A DNA stretch of 64,000 nucleotides, taken from Cladochytrium replicatum (taxonomy: Eukaryota; Chytridiomycota; Chytridiomycetes; Cladochytriales; Cladochytriaceae). How positions within the stretch are numbered: the stretch's first letter is position 1; each line of letters starts with the position of its first letter. The notes beneath the pieces are model-generated. The model ran no database searches and had not been told where the DNA came from. It saw nothing but the letters and a program-made list of their open reading frames with translations. The DNA lies in NCBI GenBank assembly GCA_025526935.1, contig JAHLKD010000009.1:558001-622000 (forward strand). Direction: 5' to 3'. Positions 22,063 to 33,610 of the stretch are shown here, piece by piece. The position numbers were made by a program, and so were the translations under genes.

Positions 22063-23352
22063 CTATACCAGCCTCCAGATCTCCACCGGCAACGCCTCCT
22101 CGATCCACCATCCCGCTCCTTTGCCCTGGGAGTGAGCTTCTGATTGCTGACGGCTCCGATATCCGATGTTGGATACGTCATAAATTTCCTCCACAACCAT
22201 TCCAAAGTCCGCCACAAGTTTCACCAGTAACGCGTACGTGTCTTCGTTCCGTCTCATCAACGCAACAAGGCATTGTTTTTTGATCCCAGATTCACTTGGG
22301 GAACGTAGAAAAATTCTGATGGTCCCTAGAAGTGGCTCCAGCAGCTCTGGGTGATAAGTCACATCAGAACAGATGACGGTCTCCACATTCCAAATCGAGA
22401 AGCCGGGTGGCAGCAAGAATGGATCGTCATCGTCAACCGCAACCCCTGTGCCCCGATACGATTTCACTGATTCCTCGTGGATATGATCCATGGTGCAAAA
22501 TTCCTCCCAGTCCAGCCGATTCACCGCCACGCGGACTCCCTGCACCTTCATCAACTTATCATTCATGTCCACGTGTTCGCGCAGACGGGCCAGCACTCTC
22601 TCGTCAGCATCCGACAGCACGAGAGTACCGCCTTGCTCGATACATCCCATCACTGCGCAAACAATTCCACACAGCCCCGTTCCTGCCCCCAGCTCCACAA
22701 CACTTCTACCGAGTTTCGGCTTCTCGATCGCCAAGTAATCCCCTGCAAATCGGAGCCCCGCGCCCCAAGTCCGCAACCCTGTCGTGCCCAACCCAGAGAT
22801 AAACGTAGAGTCCTCAATTAGCGTGACGAACTTTGGTGTAATTGATCGATCTGGGAGGAGATAGCTTTTGAAACCCGGTCGTGGGGGAAACGTCATCGGT
22901 GCGGGATTCGACAGGTGCTCCATGAGTGTTTCAAGTAGTTCATCGGAAGCCTCTTCTCCCGCTTCCTCGACTCGCTCATTGAGCATCTTTAGGAAACGCT
23001 CTGGATAACCAGCCGGCGGTGGTCTTACTGAAGCCAAATCAGATGAAACCGTTTCTTTCAGAATTTTTGTCTGCATTTTAGGATTTAAAGCAGACGACAC
23101 GTCTCCCGATTCAGCGCCTGCAATGTCCCATTTGAAGTGGTTTTGGGGAATGGCCTGAAAGAACTGGGCCAGAACAAAGCGGCAATATGAATCCACTTCG
23201 TCCAATCCTGAAGAACCACAAAGGTACAAGTCAGACCGCGTTGTGACGGCTTGCCAGCTACCCCACCTCACCTCTCTCTCACCTGGGCTGGTGTTGGTGC
23301 GCATGACCACGTGACTCTTCTCATGTCGAGCCAGAGCCAGAGCCAGAGCCAT
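22063..23352 (-). CDS. Protein-lysine methyltransferase, METTL16-type (EEF2KMT/FAM86-like)
   Basis: Minus strand, two exons: 23352-23283 and 23207-22063. The 75-bp intron (GTGAGA...CAG) is open and in frame, so an unspliced reading is 429 aa and the spliced protein 404 aa. Splicing is preferred because of the clean consensus sites. The seven-beta-strand SAM-binding core shows GLRTWGAGLRFAGDYL, motif I VVELGAGTGLCG (about residues 187-198), an acidic LSDAD loop, and VICSDVTYHPELL, matching the PF10294 lysine methyltransferases. Fungal relatives (Efm2/Efm3) and animal FAM86 methylate translation elongation factors. The exact substrate here is inferred. Its ATG lies 66 bp from that of the divergent Paf1 gene. 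Confidence 0.82.
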   Translation of the reverse strand: MALALALARHEKSHVVMRTNTSPGEREVRWGSWQAVTTRSDLYLCGSSGLDEVDSYCRFVLAQFFQAIPQNHFKWDIAGAESGDVSSALNPKMQTKILKETVSSDLASVRPPPAGYPERFLKMLNERVEEAGEEASDELLETLMEHLSNPAPMTFPPRPGFKSYLLPDRSITPKFVTLIEDSTFISGLGTTGLRTWGAGLRFAGDYLAIEKPKLGRSVVELGAGTGLCGIVCAVMGCIEQGGTLVLSDADERVLARLREHVDMNDKLMKVQGVRVAVNRLDWEEFCTMDHIHEESVKSYRGTGVAVDDDDPFLLPPGFSIWNVETVICSDVTYHPELLEPLLGTIRIFLRSPSESGIKKQCLVALMRRNEDTYALLVKLVADFGMVVEEIYDVSNIGYRSRQQSEAHSQGKGAGWWIEEALPVEIWRLV

Positions 23353-23418
23353 GGGGCGAACGGATCAGCAAGCGGAGGTGCTGGGTATGTCTGGCTTTTT
23401 ATTTAGAATGGAATATTA
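23353..23418. promoter_or_regulatory. Very short divergent promoter
   Basis: Only 66 bp separate the two predicted ATGs of the methyltransferase (minus) and Paf1 (plus). Transcription starts must overlap, or the promoter lies inside one of the genes. If Paf1 uses an upstream exon, the gap would be smaller still. Confidence 0.55.
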
Positions 23419-25256
23419 ATGCCAATATATCTCTGGGTTATAAGGAGTCGAAAACCTGCCGACCATTTCGCATGCAAAGTTCGTTACTTAAACGATCTAC
23501 CACCGCTGCCATTCGAACCCAAATTATTGCCCGTTCCTCCCCTTCAGCCTGATCGGCTTTATCGATTCGAAGAAGACCATCCGTTCCACAAAAGGAGAAA
23601 GGTTGAAGTCCGCGGAGGAGGGGATGGAACCGGTTTCGAGATTGACCTTTTACGATTGGGAGTCATCGAGAGGGCCCTGAGAAAACCTGGAGGTATTCAT
23701 TCATTATTTGCGATTTGCGTGATTTGGTTATCGTTGCACTGAGTGGTTAACTCACCCAAGAAAGGTTTCTGATGCCTATATTGTTTCCAGAGCCGATGGT
23801 ACCCGTAGATCGCAGCAAGCTGCACCCGGATGATCTTCGTATCTTGGAAGCAAACCCCCTGAAGGCTGCTGTCTCGGCGAAACGACAAACCAATGGCGTA
23901 AAATCACAAACGGTGGAAGTTAAGCCAGAACTCAAGCCTGCGCCGTCATGGCTTTTGAATAATTCCAGATCGTAAGTGAATGAAGTCTTATTCCAACATC
24001 TCTTTCCCACCGAGTTAACGTTGTCTACAGCCGAACAGTGCAGGGAGTCACATTGATACCAAACAGCCCAGGAAAGGCACTGACAAAGACCACTCAATCA
24101 ACCAGCGCTTCTGCGTCCACCTCACGCAAAACTACTGGCGCCGCATCTTCGTCGTTTGTGGCCGTGAACACGGAACCACCCCCCATTCCAACCACAATTG
24201 ATGAGCAGATTGCTGGAATCGAGGCAACATTCGCGCAAGTCTCATCACTGCAGGACCTCCGTCACCCGACAAATAAGAATATCGAAGCGAAGGAGATGTT
24301 CCCAATATTCCCGCAGTTCTACTCGTTCCAACACAGCTGGACCGTCGTGGAGTTCCAGGATCAGGACCCGATCCAGAATGTCGTAGTTACCGATGAAGGT
24401 AAGATGGACGAAAGGAAGATCGGACCGGAGTCGGATGGGTTGGACGTGAAAGGAAAGTGGCCGGCCGGGGAGAATGCCAAATTGAAGCGCGAAGAGCTCA
24501 AGGAAAAGCAAAAGGAAAACTCGTTGTTGATGACAACATCGGATCCTTTGGAATCGAGGAACACAAACTTGCTTTACTTTGCTCCAACCCCGAGTACATT
24601 GAATATCTTGGAAGGCGACCGCAGGCCAAAAGAGGTCGAGATACGCTTGCGTTCTATCATTTCACACGATTTGCTTATTTTGGCCACGTTCTCCAGCAAT
24701 GCGAATACTATTGTGCATCAGAGCACGTTCTGCAGCAACACGACAAGGGTCTCAAGCTGTTCTTCGAGCTCCACGAAGAGAGAGGCGCGTTCTACTCAGA
24801 AGTGCACGGCCGTGTCGTATTGAGACGCAAACGTCCTCCCGTAAGTTTCTCGCTACAGATTTCGCCAGATTGCTTTTAAAATTGAAGCCAAAACTTCTTC
24901 AAATTACACAGGCAAAGGAGAAGCTGGAAGCTCTGCGTGCGCTCGATGATCGACCCACACACATCATCACAACTCTGCGCGGAGCAACCGCCGATGAAAA
25001 GGAGCAAAGAAAGGAAAAGCTCCAGGATCTGCTCCCCAATGACGCGCTCGAGGATCTGGAGAATGGGGATTCGGAAGAGGACGCTGAAGGATCGGAGGTT
25101 GAGAACGGTCTGTCGAGGATTGATGAAGACGGCAGCGAGGATGAGGATTTGGAGAGAGAGTTTAGGAAGATTCAAGGTGGTGAGGAGAAAGGGCCGGCCC
25201 CGAGAAATCTTGCCGGGGACAGCGATGATGACCTGATGGTGGATGACGACGGTTGA
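23419..25256 (+). CDS. PAF1: Paf1, RNA polymerase II-associated factor 1
   Basis: Four exons: 23419-23692, 23761-23971, 24031-24840 and 24912-25256. The N-terminus CKVRYLNDLPPLPFEPK matches the Paf1 signature. Further blocks are IDEQIAGIEATFAQ, EMFPIFPQF, LLYFAPT, and LFFELHEERGAFYSEVHGRV ahead of LRRKR, followed by the acidic tail typical of Paf1. The protein scaffolds the Paf1 complex in transcription elongation and histone modification. Exon 3 reads in one frame up to about 24640 (YFAPTPSTLNILEGDRRPKEVE) and in another from about 24660 (FYHFTRFAYFG). I found no intron that explains this, so there is an apparent one-base frame shift: sequence error, real mutation or unrecognised splicing. 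Without it the product would end near 24823. Confidence 0.88.
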
Positions 25257-25794
25257 GCGGCATTATGTCGATATGAGACGCCACGATTTTTAAAGCATTC
25301 GTTTAGTAATCATTTGGAAGACTTTCAAATCAATGTTGGTTTTTCATAGTCAGAACCTTGTGTTTGTGCACTGGAAGTTTGTCAAACTGGAGTCTAAGTT
25401 CAAAAACATATAACCCAGCGCTCTACTTTTTCTGACACTGTACACGGGGAGTGGGAAGATTGATGAGTTGAATGCAGAATACGTCGAGAGCCAGTCTGTG
25501 ATTCCTCGCAAATGACAGGAGAACAGCCAAAATGTCCGTAAATACCTGCACAATCCTAACAGGGTGTGCAGCAACAACTGCCCAAACATTCCCTATGCGA
25601 TTGGAATGACCCAAAATAAAACATCCAACAAAGGGGATGGAGCGTGTGTGAGCTAACGCGCATTACAAACGCACACAATAACAAAAACGGAAGGGAATAA
25701 CTTTAACTAATAAGAAAAGGGTGGCAAAATGAGAAAGTGATGAAAACGAATTGGAGGCAAGATGTGCGGATAGACATAAGCAAATGGTGGCGAA
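25257..25794. other. Convergent intergenic region
   Basis: 3' flanks of Paf1 (plus) and the Sel1-repeat gene (minus). No other feature is supported. Confidence 0.5.
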
Positions 25795-27299
25795 TCAAAT
25801 CATTGTGAGAAGCGCCTTGCTGGGACGCCGTGCGGTACCACTCCACCGCTTCGACGACGCGACGCTCTCCGCAATGCTGAGGGTATCATCCGTCGCCGTG
25901 CCGGCAAGACTTGCTGGCTGGGACAAGAGCAAACTCGGCCGTCTGCTCAAACTGAACCGGGGCGTTCTCATCTCAGAAACAGTATCGTCCACCTCATCGT
26001 CTTCGTTCTCCGCGAGCCCGGAGAGGCCTCCCAGGGTTCCACCCCATACTGCGCTGCTCATCCGGCGCGGTTGTATCGGCGAGAACGGTGGGTTCGAGCC
26101 TGGCGATGTTCCGAAGAAGGCCGAGTCATCGGAAAGCGAGACGGGTGTGACTGGCCCGCTCACAAGTCCGTTGATGGGTGGTATAGAAATGCTCGCCCTC
26201 CAGCTCGAGCTGCTCATTCTTCTCGGTTGCTTTACCGATTGAATGGAAATACGGCTGCTTGCACCGTCCGAGCTTCTGTTCATTGGTACTGGAGACGGGA
26301 ACGAGTCTAGGTCCTCGTCCATCTGTAGCTGCGTGTCGTCTGCATACTCATCGTTTGGTGCCACACCGTCCTCTGGCTCGTCAAACTGGTCAATGTTGGC
26401 GTATACGTATCCGTTTTCCGCAGCTCGTTTGAACCACATAAATGCCCGTTGCGAATCCGCTTCAACACCAAATCCGCTCTCGTATGCGACACCAAGGATG
26501 AACATCGCACCAGCATCGCCTGCTTCTGCTGCCTTTTCGTACCAGAAGATTGCCCGTGCTGGATCCCGATCAACGCCCATGCCGTTTTCATATGCAACTC
26601 CCAGGAGGAAAGCCGCTCCTGAATCGCCCTGTTCAGCCGCCCTCTCATACCAATACATTGCTTTCACTGGATCCTCATCGACTCCAAAGCCTTCTTCATA
26701 ACAAACCTGCAGCAAAACCATCAAGTCCATGCATGAATAGATTTCCGTAAAGTCACACTTACAGCCAAATTGAATTGCGCTGTTCCGTTTCCAGACTCTG
26801 CCGCCTTCTTGTAGTAATAAACCGCCTTATCTGGGTCAGAGTCAACTCCAGACCCATTTTCGTAGCTCCATCCAAGCGTCAACAACGCATCCGTGTGGCC
26901 CATTTCCGCTGCCTTTGCATACCACTCGATTGCGAGCGCATAGTTCTGATTTACCCCGAATCCGTTCGCATAGCAGATGCCAATGTTGAACATCCCCTTT
27001 GGGTTTCCAAGCTCTGCAGCTTTCCCGTACCACATTGCAGCAAGTCCCTTGTCACGCTCCACACCACCCACGCCGTTCTGGTACGCCCATCCGACGAGGA
27101 GCTGGGCTTCCGGGTCACCGCCCGCAGCGGCAAATAGGTACGTTGGCAGCTCGTCGGGTGTGAATGGCGCGATGGCCTCTTCATCCACCACCACCGGGAC
27201 GCTGTTCGCATCGTCCATCTTTTTATGGGGTGGCTGTTGTGCGTCTTTGCCGTTGATGAGCGTCGATGAGTCGGAAACGGTCGAGTAGCGGCTCTCCAT
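25795..27299 (-). CDS. Sel1-like repeat protein
   Basis: Minus strand, exons 27299-26763 and 26706-25795, with a 56-bp GTAAGT...CAG intron in phase 0. The product is 482 residues. About residues 45-270 form roughly six tandem Sel1-type repeats of 36 residues (AQLLVGWAYQNG..., WYGKAAELGNP..., YENGSGVDSDPDKA..., WYERAAEQGDSGAA...), an alpha-helical solenoid used for protein-protein contact. The C-terminal 200 residues are Ser/Pro-rich and predicted disordered (RRMSSSSWR and a near repeat RRMSSAVWG). Fungal Sel1 proteins include Chs4/Skt5-type chitin synthase regulators, but nothing here fixes that assignment; no CaaX box is seen. Confidence 0.88.
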
Positions 27300-27934
27300 C
27301 GAGGTGCGCGGGACGCGGTTGAATACGCCTCGAGAGAAACCTGCTCTCTCTCCTTTATGTTAGATAACGATTTTTATTTATCGGGGATGTTGTGTTGTGT
27401 GTGTGCTGAATGAAATGCGTGGGGTCAATCTGCAAGCTCCCAAGGCCCATTCAACGACTTTGACCGTCCGCTGACGGAAGGATTGACTTTCGAATGGATT
27501 CGGGAGAGATTGCCGTCAAGCAGGCGCAGGCTTTGCGGGAAACTGAGGTCGGGGTTTCCAGGTGGCCGCTTCCTTGAGTCCGTCGGGGTGGGAGAAACGG
27601 ACAAACGCGAAGAACAAATTAGAGAAAGTCACAGAATGAAATGTAATTTAAAACTGACCAGCTCTGGGAGGGAGCTTGATGGTAATTGTTAGGACGGTGG
27701 TCACATTCACCATCGATGTTATTGAAGTGCTATAGTTTATGTGAATACATATCTTCAACATGTAACAATAATCAAAGATAATTTAATACATCAATTGCAT
27801 CGTCTTTAATATGCTCTCAGATAATTAGCAGCATCCTCTTGAATGATTGCTTTTTCTATTTTCATTCGCTTTAACTTTTCGACTAACTTTTGAGCGTGAC
27901 ATTTCGCGTCTTCAGACACAAGCACCGGCGAAAG
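27300..27934. other. Intergenic region between Sel1-repeat gene and MYCBP
   Basis: Divergent promoters of the two genes. AT-rich toward MYCBP. No other feature seen. Confidence 0.5.
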
Positions 27935-28504
27935 ATGAGCTATCAGGCATGTTGATGTCCGAGAGCTTCTACTCGCCTCGGGCTGACACCTCACTCTGTC
28001 CGATGATCTATGTAGGCAGTCGACCAGAAGAAAGAAGATTTCAGAAAATACCTTGAACGAAACGGGATCATCGATGCACTAACCAAAGGTTTCCTGTATT
28101 CCCCACTTTCGCCCCGGTCCAATTTTTGACTGCTCTTTCACAGTCCTTGTTGGTCTTTATGAGGAGCCGGAGAAACCGGAGAATCCCGTCGAGTAGGTCT
28201 ACTATGTTAACCCCCCAAACAAACGCAACCCAACCGTTCTTATTTCCTTTTGTGGAAAGCTTTATCAAACAGTTTCTCGGTGGACCGTCCGACCTTGACG
28301 TTGACGCGCTCAGACGAGAGAACGAGGAGCTGAAGCGAAAGGTTCAGGAGTTGGAGGCGAGGCTTGAAGAGATTACAAACCCTGTAAGTGGATGAAGAAT
28401 CAGAACTAAAGCGAAGCTTTTGATGCCGTTCTCTTCTTGATAAGCCTGTAGAGCAGGGCGATACAACGGCGGCTCCCGCAGGATCGGAAGCGGCTCCTCA
28501 ATAA
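27935..28504 (+). CDS. MYCBP: MYCBP / FAP174 homologue
   Basis: Five small exons: 27935-27946, 28016-28088, 28144-28192, 28260-28383 and 28454-28504, giving 102 residues (human MYCBP is about that length). The reading starts MSYQAVDQKKEDFRKYLERN, continues GIIDALTKVLVGLYEEPEKP and DFIKQFLGG, and ends in a heptad-rich coiled coil (ENEELKRKVQELEARLEE) plus an Ala-rich tail. This order matches MYCBP/AMY-1 throughout. Exon 1 is only 12 coding bases and its donor is GC (CAG|GCATGT), needed to keep the frame. In algae and animals the family binds AKAPs and the ciliary central pair (FAP174), so a role in the zoospore flagellum is likely here but inferred. No single frame spans it, so simple ORF calling misses it. 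Confidence 0.88.
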
Positions 28505-28992
28505 GTCAAGTCTGTAAAATCAACTAGACAAGATTGGTTGAGCCCTTGAGGTTATTCGGATAGTTTTGACACTTCTTATTTGTACAATTCACTGCGACTT
28601 CTCATTTTGCACCTGTCTTCTCGGACCTAAAACCCAAAGACCAATAACCATCTTTGCACAGGCAGCTCAGTTCAGTTTGAAAAGCTTGACCTATTCTTCG
28701 GAAAACACAAAAGAGATCTGTTGACAACAATCCAAAATCATTAGAAAGAATAAAAGAAAGTCCTTGAGTGAAGAGTGACAATAATACATGACTGAACACA
28801 AGCAAATAACGAAATCGGAGAGTAGAAACCTATTGCACAAGGGAGTCTCAAAAAGTCCACACGTTAATTTCAGAACAACGAAAACAAAGAAAATGGAACG
28901 CGAACATCAAACGAGAACGAAGCACGCGGAGAGTATGGCATACACGAGCCGACTACGCAGTAGGAGAACCAATTGTTCGCAAAGTGCGACCC
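28505..28992. other. Convergent intergenic region
   Basis: 3' flanks of MYCBP (plus) and the PP2C gene (minus). Nothing else supported. Confidence 0.5.
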
Positions 28993-30847
28993 CTATCTGC
29001 CCTGCAAATGCTCTCCCACAACCACCTTCTCGTTCCCCAAGTGCTCAACAACTCTGGGTATCCCAAAATCCACATTCACATCCACAACCGCTTCTAAACC
29101 TCCAGCTCCCTCTACCTTGCCCATCTCTTTCGAGGTCGAGGCAACTGTTGCACTAGAAACCGCCGGGATCCCCGCAGATGACGCTTGTGTTACAGCGCTT
29201 CCTCTGAGGAATATAACCACGACAGTCATATCGTCCCGCCAGTTCCGCCGCTCATCACTCGACAAGCTCAGCATCCTTGCGGCTTCTTTGTCGCCTTTAC
29301 CATGCGATAGGGCTGTTCTGACGACATGGGTAGCTGCGTTGGTGTCCCGCACGACTGGAAGAAGCTTTGTTTTGGTCTGAGATGGTGGCGAAGGTGCGTG
29401 TGCTGGGACTACGGTAGAAGGAGATGAAAGGATCGATGAGGTGAGTGCTGCTTGGAGGTACTGGTCCACAGCTCCGACTACATCATCGTTTGAGAGGTAG
29501 TCGAAGATCCCGTCTGAGGCGAGGACAATGAATGAATCCTCTTCCGTAAGGTGCCGGTGAACGATGTCAGGTCGAGCTGTCATGTCTGGATTGTCGAAAT
29601 AGTATTGTCAGGCACACACCAACTTCTATAACTTGACTTGATTGTTGGACTTACATGGAGGTGTGAAGCAGTGCTTGGATGTGGTGAACACATGTTTGTG
29701 CGGGGGATGCACACTTGCCAGCAGGGCGTCGACCTTTGCATGCCATTCTAGTGGCCACTTGAATTTGGCATCTCCGAATGCGCGGGTCGGCATCATGCCG
29801 CCAATAACTCTGAGTGGGCCGGCGTTCCCTCGCCGATACGCTACCGTGTTTTCTTCCCCTGGATGCTCCTGTTTCAGTCTGGCAAGCTCATCGGGATTGC
29901 TGGGCTGGTGATCACGAGTGAGCTCTAATGCTTGGAGTCCCGTTGGTGTCTGAACACCCAGTATTGCCCGACTGCAATAAACAGAAATGATAAGTGACTC
30001 ACTAGACATTGGTGCTAGTCTCTACGAACCTGTCACCAGCGTGCGCAACGTACAAGTCATCACCATCAATGTAGGATAGGACAGCGCACGTTCCTGTCAG
30101 TGCGGGAACAATCGCGTCCCTAGCCCTTCTCCTAACCTCGTCTGGAAGGCGAACGATCTCTTCCGGTGTGAGTTTCTCAAAATTTGGGATTGCAATGAGC
30201 GGAAGGTTCATCAAGTCCCGGTCTAAGTCCTCGAATGCAGCTGTGATTGCGGTTCTTATCCTGTCGATACGTTCTGAGCGGATGTCCTTCACATGATCAT
30301 TCTTCAGACGCTCGGCGATGGACCTGGAGACATACGCCGGTAGTGCCTTTGTGACAACATCTGCACATGTAGCATCCCAGTGACCATCAAGGACACCAAA
30401 GACGAGAGACGCATGGCCGTTTGGTGCAATTACGTTTGCAGTGTAACGGTCCTCAATTGGGTTGTTTGATTCGAGGAGGTCAACGTCGACTCGAACAACG
30501 GCGCTCAACACCTCCGCAGGAGGCACATAGAAGACCTGGTCCTTCCGGAGGAACTCGTCGAGTTCAGCTTGGGTTATCGGGAATTGTATCCTTTTCGTCA
30601 GATCTTCGGAATCAATTTCCTCCACTGCGCCGTTCGGGCCACGGGGAAGGTAGAGGTAGTAGGTCGCGGCAGAGCCTGCAGCGGCGGTGACCACGGCCCA
30701 TGCAGCAGGATTGAGTGCTCTGGCAGTTGAATTTGGGATGCGGGTGGAGTAAGCAAAGACCGCAGCTCCGAAACGCAGAGGACGAAATAGAGCAAGAGTC
30801 CTGCTCGAAATTGTCCTAGAAAGGACGGCCGACGCTGCTGACTGCAT
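28993..30847 (-). CDS. PDP1: PDP1-type PP2C phosphatase (pyruvate dehydrogenase phosphatase), mitochondrial
   Basis: Minus strand, exons 30847-30030, 29971-29655 and 29585-28993, with introns of 58 and 69 bp; 575 residues in frame. The N-terminus is basic, rich in Ser/Arg and lacks acidic residues (SRTISSRTLALFRPLRFG), as in mitochondrial presequences, followed by a hydrophobic Ala-rich segment near residues 48-62. PP2C motifs: SNNPIEDRYTA, FGVLDGHWDA (metal-binding DGH), HAGDSRAILGVQ across the first splice, MMPTRAFGDAKFKWPLEW, TPPYMTARPDIVHRHL across the second, LASDGIFDYL and RDDMTVVVI. The FGDAKFKW and HTPPYLTA-like blocks are specific to the PDP1 branch. It would dephosphorylate and activate pyruvate dehydrogenase E1 in the matrix. 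Yeast relatives (Ptc5/Ptc6) are alternatives in naming only. Confidence 0.9.
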
Positions 30848-31237
30848 GTCGAAAGGAGGGAAGGTTTACGGGGTCGACGAGTTGTTTATGAGTTGAGAAT
30901 CACAGCGGAAGAAGCCGGAGGAGTGGTGGTAGACACGTGATGAAAGCGAGGGAATATTAAGAGAGAGATACTAGTAGTAGTAGTACTGAAGGGAACAATC
31001 TGGTCACACCAGCACTACTTGCCCACCAAACAATAACAATTATGAGATAGCGTTAGATTATCAACTTAAAATGCATCATCACCGGAACTCAAACCATGCT
31101 GTTAACGTCATTTACCCAAATAGGGAGCGCGCTTTAGTGCAGTGAGGGGCCACACCTGATCCCGCCCAGATCCAGATCCAGAAACAAATCACAATCCAGA
31201 CAAATTCGAACTGGTCTCGCTGTCTGGTTCGCAGAAA
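30848..31237. promoter_or_regulatory. Divergent intergenic promoter region
   Basis: 390 bp between the ATGs of the phosphatase (minus) and the Myb/SANT protein (plus). Contains a short (TAG)n run near 30970. No specific site is recognised. Confidence 0.4.
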
Positions 31238-33610
31238 ATGAGCGAGAATGCCGGTGGAGACCTCTGTGTCTGGCGAAATGAAGAGGTAACCTCGGGGTGT
31301 TCCAACACAGTATTATCTCTTTTGGGGACCTGGGTGGATCAAGTCACCTCTGACACGGACGATTGAGTCTCAAATAACTAAAACTTTATCCATCCACTCT
31401 TAGGACATCGCGCTTCGAGAAGGCGTGGCTCTGTACGGTGTGGATTGGTATGTGCAGTGGTTCGTAGGGGGCAGAGATTGACTGAATCCGACAGGATGAG
31501 CATTAAGAAGCACATGGCCCGAACGAAATCCGTTCCACAGGCGAGTTAGAATCATCCCTTAAAAGGAATCGCCTAATCAGAGCAACAGATTCGAGCTCGA
31601 GTCGAAGAACTTCAGCTTAAACTGCCAGCTTCCTCCGAGACAGTGACAGGAGAAAAAAGGTTTTCGAAAAGGTCTTTGGAGCGAATCTCTGTTTTCGGGG
31701 CCAACGAAGACAACGATGATGAAAGCCAGAGCGACAAGCCAAGGGCTTTGGCAACCTTATCCGCTGGGGATGCAAAACTCGCAGGAAATTCGATCTTTAA
31801 TGCTCCTTCAAAACTTGTCGGCCCCACCGCTCAAAAATATGAGCGCAAAAACAACATGGCCAAACAACAGCCGCTCATTCCGACCAAAGACATGACCCCT
31901 GGTCGCAAAGCTGCGTTCAGAGCACAGCGTGTGAGCGGGCTTCGCCGCACGCACGGACCTTCAAAGCTTTCGAACGTTCTTGCCGTTGCAAACTCTGTGA
32001 AGCAGTCGTCTGAGAACTTCAGACCTATCAGTGTCAGCCAGATTCGCTCTATTTACCAGCAACGGGAGCTCGAGCCTGCCGACTTCAATTTCAGTAAGCG
32101 AGGTGGACAGTCAGTCGCGGACAAGGTAGCGGCGTTCAGTGAAGCAGCCGTAGCGAGCGATGTGCCAACTGGTAAGCTGGTGGATGTCGGTCGTATCAAC
32201 AGTTCCGGAAAGGTTGCAGCGGCAGTCGAATCTGCGAACGGCTTGAAGAACGACAATGGTGAGATCATCACCGCTTGTCCTGCAAAGCGCATCACTCGAC
32301 AGTCTGCCCGATTGGCTGAACCTGAAACGACTGCGCAGGATTCTTCTGCCGAAATGAACAGCGACCAGCAGACCAGCGTTATGGGGTCCCATTTCCACAA
32401 AATTTCCAGGGAGCAGCCCAGCGACCAGGATGAAGATTCAGTTCGCAAGAAGCTTCGTCGCAGCAACGCCCCCACCGTTGAAAATGAAGCCGCAGAGACG
32501 CAAGCAAACTCTGCAGTTAACCAGCTCTCACGCCCTACCCCCAACACTCCGCGTCCCCGAGCGGGCCACACATCCACTGCTGTTCAAACTGTGGATGGGG
32601 ACTCTGTGGAAAGTACTCAAGTAGCTTCCCCCCGAAAACGTAAGGGCAAAACGAACAAGGGAGTCGCAAAGGAGATTGGAACGAACGGTATTGTCATTGT
32701 TCCCTCTCCCCGCAAACCCGGGTCTGTTCGAGTTTATGCGCAGAAAATTGAGGAAGATGTTGCAGAGCTGGACTGCGTTTACATCCCTCTGCCTAGCGCC
32801 GGGATCAAACGAAAGCGTAGCCGCGAAGATGTCGATGACGAGATTGCTCTCAGCAAGCCCAACACTCGTGCACGGATTGGGGGTTCGGAAGAGCCTATCG
32901 TTCCCGTTATGCCCACCGAGCTTACTGAGGCTGGACCTCGCAAAAGCTCCAAAGTCCTGGCGATGGACTCCCCCTCGCGACTCGTAGCTCGAACCCCTGA
33001 CTCCGCCAGTGCCCCATCCACGGATAGCTCGACACCTGGCAGCGTCGTTACTCCGACTCCTAAATCAGCCGGATCCGCTAGACGCCTCCGCAGTGCCGGG
33101 AGGACTCCGTTTCCCGAAGTCGCTGTTCCCAGCCCCAAGGCGAAGAAAGGACCCTTGTTTGACCTCGCCAATGCGAATGGACTGCAGAAGAGTCCTACCG
33201 GCGGCAGACGCAGCGGACGTCTCATGCCAAAACAGACTCCGACCCCGATGCCCGTTCGCCAAAATCTCATCGAACAGGAGGATGTCGAGGGGAACCCGTC
33301 TCCTAAGCGCGTCCGATTCAGCAACCTGAAGAATGAAATCGTGACGCCTCAGAAATTGCACGAAACAGACGAGGAGTGGAGCACTCCTGCCAGCAGGAAG
33401 GAATGGAGTGAGGAAGAGAGCGAGGAGGAGGGAGACGAAAGTGAAGTCACTGAGGAGGCGTCGGAGGCCGAGGAAGAATTTGAAGAATCGGATTACCAGA
33501 TAGAAGTTGACGAGGAAGACGAAGAAAAGGACGAGGAGGATGAGGAGCAGAACACTTCTGTGTGGGGCGCCCTCAATGGAGTCCTCCGAAGCTTTGGATT
33601 GGTCAGATAA
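31238..33610 (+). CDS. Myb/SANT-domain protein with long acidic tail
   Basis: Four exons: 31238-31285, 31404-31447, 31495-31540 and 31589-33610. Introns are 118, 47 and 48 bp; the third has a GC donor (CAG|GCGAGT). Total 719 residues. The three small exons together encode a single Myb/SANT repeat: CVWRNEEDIALREGVALYG, then VDWMSIKKHMARTKSVPQ, then IRARVEELQ, with the spaced Trp residues and the typical RT..Q.R end (residues about 11-56). The large exon is mostly disordered and Ser/Pro/Lys-rich, with many SP/TP sites (SPRKRKGK, TPKSAGSARR). It ends in a Glu/Asp run (EEESEEEGDESEVTEEASEA) and a short hydrophobic tail. Probably nuclear, chromatin-linked; family otherwise not recognised. Confidence 0.75.

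Noticed and set aside
23340-23420. Upstream Paf1 exon starting at the ATG at 23351
   Set aside because: The nearest GT donor and available AG acceptors do not keep the Paf1 frame; the ATG at 23419 is in frame without splicing.
24457-24640. Alternative frame (EHKLALLCSNPEYIEYLGRRP) as the true Paf1 reading before the frameshift
   Set aside because: The other frame gives YFAPTPSTLNILEGDRRP, which fits the Paf1 block before the acidic linker better; the shift is placed after it.
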